NCBI GenBank assembly: GCA_023388195.1
Contig: JAEWGR010000056.1
Location: 1 to 64,000 of the forward strand
Reading direction: 5' to 3'
Origin: Bacillota bacterium
Lineage (GTDB): Bacteria > Bacillota > Negativicutes > Sporomusales > Sporomusaceae
DNA: 64,000 nucleotides
Positions 1-7,570 of the stretch are shown piece after piece. The position numbers and the translations under genes were made by a program. How positions within the stretch are numbered: the stretch's first letter is position 1; each line of letters opens with the position of its first letter. The notes beneath the pieces were generated by a model. It was not told the origin of the DNA and made no database searches. It saw nothing but the letters and a program-made list of their open reading frames with translations.

Positions 1-1
1 G

Positions 2-214
2 GCTATGCTGGATAATACCCTGGAACGGCTGCTCAAGGGGCGGACGGCAATTATTATTGCCCACCGGCTGGCGACAGTGCGGCAAGCAGATCAAATTCTT
101 GTGCTGGCTGAAGGCCGGATTGCTGAGACGGGCACACCGGCTGAATTGTTAAAGCATCAGGGTGCATACAGCCGGCTTATGACGGCCCAGGCCGGGGAGG
201 GACAGTATGCTTAA
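2..214 (+). CDS. cydD: ABC exporter ATPase, C-terminal fragment, probably CydD
   Basis: Only the last 70 or so codons lie in the window; the gene runs off the left edge. What remains is the end of an ABC nucleotide-binding domain: the switch-histidine region (IIIAHRLATVRQADQILVL) and the usual tail LAEGRIAETGTPAELL. The Walker A, signature and Walker B motifs must lie upstream. The stop overlaps the start of the next gene by 8 bp, and that gene is a clear CydC, so this is most likely CydD, the partner half of the heterodimeric CydDC exporter of cysteine/glutathione needed for cytochrome bd assembly. The identity rests mainly on the neighbour. Confidence 0.75.
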   Translation, partial: AMLDNTLERLLKGRTAIIIAHRLATVRQADQILVLAEGRIAETGTPAELLKHQGAYSRLMTAQAGEGQYA

Positions 215-1934
215 GCTGTTGCTGGGCAGCCGGCGTACGTTAGGACTGGCTGCTCTTGCCTGTGTATTAGGCAGTTTGACTATCTACGCCGGTATCGGCC
301 TCCTGGCTGCTTCGGCCTGGCTGATTTCAGCGGCCGCTTTGCAGCCGCCGCTGGCAGCTCTATCAGTAGCGATCGTCGGCGTGCGGTTTTTTGGTCTGGC
401 CCGGGCCGTCTGCCGTTATCTGGAACGATATATGAGTCATAATGTTACCTTCCGCTTACTGGCAGATATCCGGGTATGGCTTTATACCCGGCTGGAACCG
501 CTGGCCCCGGCAGGATTGCAGGGGTTTAATAAAGGCGATATCTTCAGCCGTTTGGTTGCCGATGTAGAGACATTAAAATATTTTTATTTACGGGCGGCGC
601 TGCCGGCTCTGATTGCCATATTCACCGTAATTGCTACGCTATTGTTGCTGGGATGGATGGCTCCGGCACTTATCTGGCCTGCTATGGGTGCTTTTCTGGC
701 AGCAGGCTGCTTGTTGCCGGCCCTGATTGGTCAACTTGCCCAAAAAACCGGGCCGCAAATGCTTCGGGCCAGGGCGGCCCTGCATGGGGCCCTTACTGAT
801 AGTATTGATGGTATAACTGAATTGGCCGCCTTAGGTCGGACTGAAACGCAAACCGTTAAAGTGGCTGGATTAAGCCAGGACTATATGACCTGCCAAAAGC
901 AAGCCGGTAAGATAACTGCCCTGGCAGACGCCCTGGGCATAATGACAATGAATCTGGCCGTTATCGCGGTTGTGGCGCTGGCTGTGCCGCTTGTCAGCAG
1001 TGGCAGTCTGAACGGGATTTATCTTGCCGTGGCAGCATTGACTGTGCAGGCGAGCTTTGAAGCAGTATTGCCTCTGCCGGCTGTTATTTATTACTGGCGC
1101 GAATGCCAGGCTGCCTTGGCGCGTATTCAGGCTATCAGCGGCCTGGCGCCTGTTGTGGATCATTCAGGCACTAAAGACGTGTTATCAGGTTCAGTTGCGC
1201 TTGCCGCCCACAACCTGACCTTTGCCTATCAGGCTGAGGTATTACCGGTATTATCAAATATAACGTTTACTCTGCCGGCAGCAAAACGCCTGGCTATTGT
1301 AGGGGCCAGCGGGGCCGGTAAAAGTACGTTGGCCGGGATTATTTTGCGGTTCTTGGATCATAGCGGGGGGCAATTGTTGTTAAATGAAGTGGATATCAAG
1401 GACTATAAACCGGAAAGTGTGCGGCATTCCTTGAGCGTAGTTAGTCAGGATACGTATCTTTTTAATGCCACGATCAGGGATAATATTCTGTTAGCAAGAC
1501 CGGCGGCAACAGAGGCCGAGCTAAACAATGCCCTGATTGGTGCTCACCTGGAGGAGTTCCTGACCAGGCTGCCGCAGGGGCTGGAAACAATGACAGGCCA
1601 AAATGGACTGGCTTTATCGGGCGGAGAGCGCCAGCGGATTGCTTTGGCCCGGGCATTATTGAAAGCGGCCCCCGTTTGGCTGCTGGATGAGCCAACAGCA
1701 GGGCTCGATGCCTGTACAGAAGCGGCCGTTATGGAGAATATTCTGCAAGCCTCTCGAAACCGGTCTGTTATTCTGATTACTCACCGCCTGACAGGCCTGG
1801 AAGCGATGGATGAGATCCTCGTTTTAGAAAGTGGCAGGATTGTCGAACAGGGAACCTGGGATGAATTAATGGCTAAAAGCGGAGTATTCTCCCAAATGTG
1901 GACAATTCAACAGGATTTGCTAAAAATTTCTTGA
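207..1934 (+). CDS. cydC: thiol reductant ABC exporter subunit CydC
   Basis: 575 residues, normal for CydC. The first 300 residues form the transmembrane exporter domain, with hydrophobic segments near residues 13-60, 125-180 and 240-290. The C-terminal ATPase has Walker A GASGAGKST near residue 366, signature LSGGERQR near 470 and Walker B WLLDEPTAGLD just after, followed by the switch histidine in LITHR. With CydD it forms an inner-membrane heterodimer that exports thiols to the periplasm. The ATG overlaps the cydD stop, a sign of translational coupling. No cydAB is in view; it may lie left of the window. Confidence 0.9.
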   Translation: MLKLLLGSRRTLGLAALACVLGSLTIYAGIGLLAASAWLISAAALQPPLAALSVAIVGVRFFGLARAVCRYLERYMSHNVTFRLLADIRVWLYTRLEPLAPAGLQGFNKGDIFSRLVADVETLKYFYLRAALPALIAIFTVIATLLLLGWMAPALIWPAMGAFLAAGCLLPALIGQLAQKTGPQMLRARAALHGALTDSIDGITELAALGRTETQTVKVAGLSQDYMTCQKQAGKITALADALGIMTMNLAVIAVVALAVPLVSSGSLNGIYLAVAALTVQASFEAVLPLPAVIYYWRECQAALARIQAISGLAPVVDHSGTKDVLSGSVALAAHNLTFAYQAEVLPVLSNITFTLPAAKRLAIVGASGAGKSTLAGIILRFLDHSGGQLLLNEVDIKDYKPESVRHSLSVVSQDTYLFNATIRDNILLARPAATEAELNNALIGAHLEEFLTRLPQGLETMTGQNGLALSGGERQRIALARALLKAAPVWLLDEPTAGLDACTEAAVMENILQASRNRSVILITHRLTGLEAMDEILVLESGRIVEQGTWDELMAKSGVFSQMWTIQQDLLKIS

Positions 1935-1977
1935 GACCTAAGACCTGGTATGGTAAGGTATATATGGAGGCGATGAT

Positions 1978-2658
1978 ATGGCAGAGCCAACCTACTTGCT
2001 GGAGAAACCATGTCCTATATGTCAAAAAAACTTTAATGTTACCCGGTTGCGCGGCCGGCAGGTTATGATAAAACAGGATACTGATTTTTGCGCCTATTTC
2101 CAAGATGTAAAACCATATTATTATACCGTTTGGGTCTGTTCCCACTGCGGTTATGCAGCGGAGGACACCTGCTTTGAGGCGCTGTCTTCTACTGCCAGAA
2201 ATAAGATTACCTCTTTTTTGGCAGGGAGGGATGTCAAGGTTAACTTCGAGGGGGAGCGCACACGTGCCCAGGCTGTTGCTACATATAAGCTGGCAATTTT
2301 TTTTGCCGATCTTATTTCTGCACCTGCCAGCAGGCTTGCTGAATTATACTTGAAGCTGAGCTGGGTATATCGTGAGGGGGAAGACCCTGAGGATGAACGA
2401 AATGCCCTGATCAAAGCCTGTGAATATTATGAGGCGGCATTGATGCGGGAACGGTTACCTATAGGCACGCTGAGTGAAGCGGCAGTTACCTACTTAATTG
2501 GTGAATTGGCCCGGCGTACCGGCCAGATCGATAAAGCGTTACTATATTTGGCTAAGGTTGTCGGCAGTCCGGTAGCTAAGCTCGAACCACGGGTAACAGA
2601 CCTGGCACGGAATGCTTGGCGTGAAGCCAGGGCGGCCCGGGGCCAGGCTGACAGTTAG
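1978..2658 (+). CDS. DUF2225 family protein
   Basis: 226 residues, preceded by a good ribosome site (GGAGG about 10 bases upstream). The N-terminus has a zinc-ribbon pattern, CPICQKNF at residues 11-18 and CSHCGY around residues 54-59. The remainder is helical with TPR-like character (YLKLSWVYREGEDPEDERNALIKACEYYEAAL). This matches DUF2225, a family common in Firmicutes and of unknown function. It sits 43 bp downstream of cydC on the same strand and might share its transcript, but no functional link is known. Family assignment is by recognition of the Cys motifs and length. Confidence 0.8.
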   Translation: MAEPTYLLEKPCPICQKNFNVTRLRGRQVMIKQDTDFCAYFQDVKPYYYTVWVCSHCGYAAEDTCFEALSSTARNKITSFLAGRDVKVNFEGERTRAQAVATYKLAIFFADLISAPASRLAELYLKLSWVYREGEDPEDERNALIKACEYYEAALMRERLPIGTLSEAAVTYLIGELARRTGQIDKALLYLAKVVGSPVAKLEPRVTDLARNAWREARAARGQADS

Positions 2659-2750
2659 CAGCCATTGTGCAGCAATAATGCAACCAGGGGCGCTGGCGGA
2701 AATAACCGTCACGCTCCTTTTTTACATGCGCAGAAGCGCAGCGGATTTTG

Positions 2751-2820
2751 TCGTAAGTTGAACTACTAAGGCTGCTGCCGGTGTTCTGAGGGATCTGGCA
2801 CAGGCCAAATCTTTTTCTTA
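2751..2820 (+). repeat. dispersed hairpin element, copy R1
   Basis: First of about eight related intergenic elements in this window. This copy has TACTAAGGC, then GCCGGTGTTCTGAGGGAT, then the diagnostic 3' hairpin GATCTGGC-ACAG-GCCAAATC followed by TTTTTCTTA. One C-A mismatch interrupts the hairpin compared with the best copies near 52.8 kb. No clear 5' hairpin is seen here. It lies about 90 bp after the DUF2225 gene, in the 418-bp gap 2659-3076. Confidence 0.6.
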
Positions 2821-2853
2821 ATGGCAAATAAGTTGCGCTCTGAAACGGTAGAT

Positions 2854-2890
2854 AATGGCTTTCAGGTAACTAAATCCTGAAGGCCATTTT
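2854..2890 (+). terminator. probable rho-independent terminator
   Basis: AATGGCTTTCAGG pairs with CCTGAAGGCCATT around a 9-base loop, followed by a short T tract. It lies between the R1 repeat and the histidine kinase gene and would separate the cydDC/DUF2225 transcript from the signalling island. The remaining 180 bp up to 3077 is AT-rich with no feature I can name. Confidence 0.55.
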
Positions 2891-3076
2891 AATTCAGGCC
2901 GGAAGTGTCAATTCAGGTAGGGGCAAAATCAGGCTAAATGAGCTTTCGTATTGATTTTGGCTATGTAATAGGAGGGGATTGTCGAAAAATGTTTAATTAA
3001 AAATATCTAAAACCGTAATGTATTAACATTTAAGGGGATAAATGGCAGGGATGCTAATGAGAAAATAGGAAGAAGG

Positions 3077-5656
3077 GTGACTAATTGCGTGGACGATAAA
3101 CTCCCGGAATTGAAAAAAAGTTGTAAGTCTGACTTGGAGAATGACAGGTTATATGATCAGCTTCAAGTCACTCGGTCTTTGCTGCATATTCTTAGTATTA
3201 ACGAATCTACTCAAGAATTCTTAGATGATCTTACCGAGCTTATCCGCCAGGTCTTTAGATGCAAAGCGGCAGGTATCCGGGTGCTGAATGGCAGCGGATA
3301 TCTACCGTATCAGGCCTGTAGTGGCCACAGCTGTGAGTTTATGGCGGCGGAAGACCAACTGCATATTTGGCGAGAAGAATGTACCTGCACGCGGCTGGTC
3401 AGAGGCCAACTATTGCCTTGTGAACAGGCGGCGACGACGCCGGCCGGCTCTTTGCAAATTGCGGATGCTGCCGTTTTTACTAAGGCCTTATCAAAGACTG
3501 AGAAAACAATGTACAGGGGCGCCTGTGCTAAAGCCGGATACTGCAGTGCTGTTTTTGTACCCATTATTTATCGTACGGCAGTGCTTGGATTAATTCAGGT
3601 AGTCGGTGAACAGGCTAATCAGTTTACCCTGGAAATGACAGAGTTATTAGAATCGATAGGCTTATTGCTAGGCAAGATTCTTAGTTGTGATGGGGAGAAG
3701 CCTTTACAAAAAATAAGCCTGATGGGCCAGACTATATTGGCCAGTGTCGCCGGCGGCATCAGCAGCCTTGTATGTGTTATTGATTATAATACGCTTAGAC
3801 TAATTTACAGCAGCAAGAAATTGGATGAGATTTGGGGTAAAGCTTTGCTTGGTCGTAACTGCTATGAAATATTCGGTTTAGCCTCGCCTTGCCCTGATTG
3901 CAGTATCCGGCCGGGAGCGTGGCCTCAGCATACTTCCCGTACTTGGGAACGGCATGATGCCATTCATGACCGTCATTACTTGTTTGAGGTTAAAACTATT
4001 ACCTTGTCGAACGATAAAATAATAGACGCTATATTTGTGACAGATATTTCGCGGCAGAAAATGGTTGAACAAAGATTAAGTGACAGTGAGGTCGGGAAGG
4101 AACAAATGGCCAGGAAACTGCAGCGTCTTGGCAAGCTGCTGGCAACTGAGGCGGCGGCCAGAAACTCTGCCGAAGCAGCAGCCCGGGCAAAAACAGAATT
4201 TCTGGCCAATATGAGCCATGAGGTAAGAACGCCGATGACCGGAATATTGATTAGTTCGGAATTGCTGCTGGCAAAGCCTCTGCCGGGAGAAATTGCCGAG
4301 CAGGTACGGGACATTCATGCCAGCGCCAAATCTATGGTAACAATACTGGACGATGCGCTTGATTTTGTTCGCTTGGAATCGGATGCAATCCGTATTGAAG
4401 AAAAAGTGTTTTCCCTGACCGACTTAATACGGTCTACTTCACTGTTGATTAATTCTAAAGCTCAGGCGAAAGGATTGGTGCTGGAAATCACTATCGATCC
4501 AAGTTTGCCAGTCTGGGTAATGGGTGATAGTGTGCGGATCAGACAGGTTTTAACCAATCTGTTGGATAATGCCGTTAAATTCACTTCGTCAGGTCAAGTG
4601 GTTCTGCGGGTTACTCAGGCTGACAGTCAGGGGGACAGCCCTCCCTTGCTTATATTTTCGATATCCGATAGTGGACCGGGGATATCACCGGAAAATCAGG
4701 AACTGATTTTTGAACGCTTTTATCAAATTAATGCTGCCTCGGCAAGACATTACGGTGGTATTGGCTTAGGCCTATCGATTGTCAAAATGCTAGTCGAAAA
4801 GATGGGGGGGATTTTATCTTTTAGCAGTAAAATAGGGCAAGGCTCTACCTTCTGGTTTTCCCTGCCATTAAAGCCTGGCAGTCTTAATAAGGACAGTACG
4901 GCACCCTGGTCGCTGGCCGAAGCAGTGGTAAAAGGCCTGCGGGTTTTATTAGTGGATGATAATGAGATGAACCGCAGAATTGTTGCGCAATTATTAACGC
5001 AGATGGGTGCAGACGCAGATGTGGCCGTGGATGGACGGGATGCTCTGGGCAAATTGAAAAATAAAAAGTATGATGTTGTTCTGATGGATATACAAATGCC
5101 TGGCCTGAATGGGTATGATACGGTCCGGATATTACGGGAATCGCCGGAAATAGCGAACCGCGATGTTTTTATCGTGGCTTTGACGGCAGGGGCGCTGGAT
5201 GATGAACGGGAGCGGTGCCTTAATGCCGGTATGAATGATTATTTGGTTAAACCATTTACGGCATTACAACTGTACGAAGTACTGACAGATAAAACCAACT
5301 TCCCGATTGTCAATGCAATACCGGCAGATGTTGTTTTCGACTCAGCTATGCTGCTTTCTTATGTAGGTAATGATCGGGCAACTTTCCTGGAGTGCATCAG
5401 GCATTTTCCACGGGTAATAGAACCGCTGCTGACAGAGCTGGCCATATCCATCCGGTCTGGTCAGTGGCGTGAGGGAAAGCGGCTGGTTCATATTCTCAAA
5501 GGGGCGGCAGGCAGCTTTGCGGCCCCTCGTTTGCAGCGGGCGGCAGTGGTTTTGGAAACAAGTCTGCAGACGGAAGATGGGAATTATAGTGACAATTTGC
5601 AGGTTATAATGGCGGAATACTGCTATCTAATAGAAAAAATCTATAAAGACCAGTGA
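3077..5656 (+). CDS. soluble hybrid sensor histidine kinase (GAF-PAS-HisKA-HATPase-REC-HPt)
   Basis: 859 residues with no membrane segment. In order: a GAF-like domain with many cysteines (about 35-205), a PAS-like domain (about 215-335), a coiled coil, HisKA with the H-box MSHEVRTPM (phospho-accepting His381), HATPase (N-box NLLDNAVKF, G-boxes SDSGPGIS and GGIGLGLSI), a receiver with Asp671 in LMDIQMPG, and a C-terminal HPt domain with His805 in VHILKGAAGSF. The full His-Asp-His relay suggests it phosphorylates separate regulators, and two follow directly. The start is GTG with AGGAAG upstream; no in-frame ATG nearby has a better site. A cysteine-rich input domain could bind metal or sense redox, but that is a guess. 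Confidence 0.9.
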   Translation: MTNCVDDKLPELKKSCKSDLENDRLYDQLQVTRSLLHILSINESTQEFLDDLTELIRQVFRCKAAGIRVLNGSGYLPYQACSGHSCEFMAAEDQLHIWREECTCTRLVRGQLLPCEQAATTPAGSLQIADAAVFTKALSKTEKTMYRGACAKAGYCSAVFVPIIYRTAVLGLIQVVGEQANQFTLEMTELLESIGLLLGKILSCDGEKPLQKISLMGQTILASVAGGISSLVCVIDYNTLRLIYSSKKLDEIWGKALLGRNCYEIFGLASPCPDCSIRPGAWPQHTSRTWERHDAIHDRHYLFEVKTITLSNDKIIDAIFVTDISRQKMVEQRLSDSEVGKEQMARKLQRLGKLLATEAAARNSAEAAARAKTEFLANMSHEVRTPMTGILISSELLLAKPLPGEIAEQVRDIHASAKSMVTILDDALDFVRLESDAIRIEEKVFSLTDLIRSTSLLINSKAQAKGLVLEITIDPSLPVWVMGDSVRIRQVLTNLLDNAVKFTSSGQVVLRVTQADSQGDSPPLLIFSISDSGPGISPENQELIFERFYQINAASARHYGGIGLGLSIVKMLVEKMGGILSFSSKIGQGSTFWFSLPLKPGSLNKDSTAPWSLAEAVVKGLRVLLVDDNEMNRRIVAQLLTQMGADADVAVDGRDALGKLKNKKYDVVLMDIQMPGLNGYDTVRILRESPEIANRDVFIVALTAGALDDERERCLNAGMNDYLVKPFTALQLYEVLTDKTNFPIVNAIPADVVFDSAMLLSYVGNDRATFLECIRHFPRVIEPLLTELAISIRSGQWREGKRLVHILKGAAGSFAAPRLQRAAVVLETSLQTEDGNYSDNLQVIMAEYCYLIEKIYKDQ

Positions 5657-5738
5657 AAAACAGAAGACTTTCATGATTTTATAAGATTGCGTAATTTATA
5701 ATGAGTATGGTGATATATGTAAAGAAGGTGTCTAATGG

Positions 5739-6413
5739 ATGCGTATGCTGATGGCAGAGGATGATCCCTTTACTGGCGAGATGCTGGTCTTGCAGCTTAC
5801 AAAAGCGGGCTGGGATGTTGATTGGGTTAAGGACGGTCATGAAGCAATAATAATGAGCAGCAGTTATAAATATGATCTGCTGCTCCTTGATTGGATACTA
5901 CCAGGCTGCGACGGTATAGAAATATGTAGTTTATTACGGCGGCAGCGAAATTACGTACCTATTATCATGTTAACCTCCCGCAACACTGTAGATGATTGTG
6001 TTACTGGTCTCAACTGCGGTGCTGATGATTATATAGCCAAGCCCTGTATATTTCCTGAACTTTTGGCCAGAATTCAAAACCTGATACGTCGTACCCACTC
6101 TATCGATGAGGCAGTTATTACCAATCCCGGTACAATAGAATATCGTGGTGGCGAACGGACAATTGTTGCCGGCGAGCAAGTGGTTCATCTGTCAAAAAAA
6201 GAAGCAACTTTATTCGAAATCTTATTGCGTTGTAAGGGACAACCGGTTTCGCGGGAAAACCTGGCGTTAGCCATTTGGAAAGAGAAATCGGTGTCGCTTG
6301 CTGCTGTTGATCCGCTAGTTGCTCAATTGCGACGGCGCCTCGAACCTTTCCATTTTTGCTGCAGCATTGAGAATGAAAGAGGAAGCGGGTTCGTACTTCG
6401 CTGGGAAGATTGA
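5739..6413 (+). CDS. OmpR/PhoB-type response regulator
   Basis: 224 residues: an N-terminal receiver (about 1-120) and a C-terminal winged helix (about 135-222). The receiver keeps the key residues: the acidic pair EDD at 7-9, phospho-acceptor Asp51 in LLLLDWILPG, the switch Thr in MLTS and Lys in IAKPC. It follows the hybrid kinase by 82 bp and is directly followed by a second regulator, so it is the likely output of the HPt relay. Ribosome site AAGAAGGTG is about 9 bases before the chosen ATG. Confidence 0.9.
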   Translation: MRMLMAEDDPFTGEMLVLQLTKAGWDVDWVKDGHEAIIMSSSYKYDLLLLDWILPGCDGIEICSLLRRQRNYVPIIMLTSRNTVDDCVTGLNCGADDYIAKPCIFPELLARIQNLIRRTHSIDEAVITNPGTIEYRGGERTIVAGEQVVHLSKKEATLFEILLRCKGQPVSRENLALAIWKEKSVSLAAVDPLVAQLRRRLEPFHFCCSIENERGSGFVLRWED

Positions 6414-6434
6414 ATGTTGAAGGAAAAAGAAGCC

Positions 6435-7100
6435 ATGCGAATTTTGTTGGTTGAAGATGAACCGCTCACTGCACGCATGATAAACAATGGGTTGACGACC
6501 AATGGAATTGAAGTTGATTGGAGTGAGGATAGTGAACAAGCAAGCAGTTTTTTATCATATGATCATTATGATGCCATTATTCTTGGCCTGGCGGAGGGAG
6601 TATCTGTTCTTAAAATTCTACGACAGCAAGGTGTAAAGGCGCCAATTTTAGTACTTATTCATCGGAATACACTCCAGAATCGGCTAACCGCGCTGGAAAA
6701 CGGTGCTGATGATTTTCTGGTAAAACCATTTTCATTTATAGAATTGCTAGCCCGGCTGAATGCTTTAACGCGGCGGGTTTCCGGGAGCTGGACAGGAAAT
6801 TATGAATATAATGGGCTTTCGTATGTACCTAAGGTAAGAGGGCTTTCGTTTGCTTCCCGATGTATCAGATTATCCAAAAAGGAAGGCCAGCTATTAGAAT
6901 TGTTGCTTAAGCACCGGGAAAGGGCTGTGGCCAGGGAGACTATTCTCAGCCATATATGGGGTCCTGGTGAAGCTGTGCCCAACAGTGCTGATGCTTTGGT
7001 TAAACAGCTGAGAAAAAAAGTCGCGTTGTTATCCCGGGCGATCATAATTAGTACAGTACGGGGTGTTGGGTACCGGCTGAATATTACTATGCAGGAGTAG
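6435..7100 (+). CDS. OmpR-type regulator with a degenerate receiver domain
   Basis: 221 residues from the preferred ATG at 6435 (AAGGA upstream); an in-frame ATG at 6414, just after the previous stop, would add seven residues. The fold and order match its neighbour, but the phospho-acceptor is lost: the motif reads AIILGLAEG, so residue 51, which is Asp in the adjacent paralogue, is Gly. The switch Thr is also replaced (LVLIHRN), while the acidic pair EDE and the Lys of LVKPF remain. The winged-helix DNA-binding domain looks intact, with LSKKEGQLLELLLKH and a C-terminal VRGVGYRL. It probably acts without phosphorylation, perhaps by dimerising with the intact paralogue. Confidence 0.85.
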   Translation: MRILLVEDEPLTARMINNGLTTNGIEVDWSEDSEQASSFLSYDHYDAIILGLAEGVSVLKILRQQGVKAPILVLIHRNTLQNRLTALENGADDFLVKPFSFIELLARLNALTRRVSGSWTGNYEYNGLSYVPKVRGLSFASRCIRLSKKEGQLLELLLKHRERAVARETILSHIWGPGEAVPNSADALVKQLRKKVALLSRAIIISTVRGVGYRLNITMQE

Positions 7101-7299
7101 CAAGGGGAATCTGCCGGGGGCGGGATGTTTTGGGTCAAACTATGTACAAAACAAACCAGGAAATTACAGAAAGCTTTTTTTGTCATGATTTTTATAGATA
7201 AAGCCTGTTATAGTAATAATGGTTCATTGTAGTTTGAACAGAACTGAACTCTACTTTTTATGATATGGGGAGACAATCTATTATTAAAGGAGAGCGGTG

Positions 7300-7521
7300 A
7301 TGGGGAGTAGGCATAGTACAAATCAGCAAGAAAATGAACTTACTGATAAGATTGAAGAGAAATTACAACAAATCCGGGCATGGGAAAAGGATGAAACCGC
7401 TGGTGATGTTGCTGCTCTTTATGTTGAGTTGGAAAAGCTTTTAAACGAAGTCAATAAACTAAGGGCCACAACAAAAGCTCAGACCGCTGGCAGGAGCGGT
7501 GTTTTTTTTAAAACAGTGTAA
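7300..7521 (+). CDS. small coiled-coil protein, function unknown
   Basis: 73 residues from the ATG at 7300, which lies six bases after AAAGGAGA; a GTG one codon earlier is too close to that site. The sequence is rich in Glu, Lys and Leu with heptad-like spacing (IEEKLQQIRAWEKDE, LEKLLNEVNKL), pointing to a short coiled coil. I do not recognise a family. It lies between the tandem regulators and the GGDEF/HD-GYP gene on the same strand, so it may belong to the same signalling unit. Confidence 0.6.
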   Translation: MGSRHSTNQQENELTDKIEEKLQQIRAWEKDETAGDVAALYVELEKLLNEVNKLRATTKAQTAGRSGVFFKTV

Positions 7522-7570
7522 CATAAGCTCCAGATAGTGATGCAAGGAGAAACGTTGGAGGAATACCGGA

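Noticed and set aside
2821..2880. 19-codon open frame starting ATGGCAAATAAG
   Set aside because: No ribosome site, and it overlaps the terminator hairpin at 2854.
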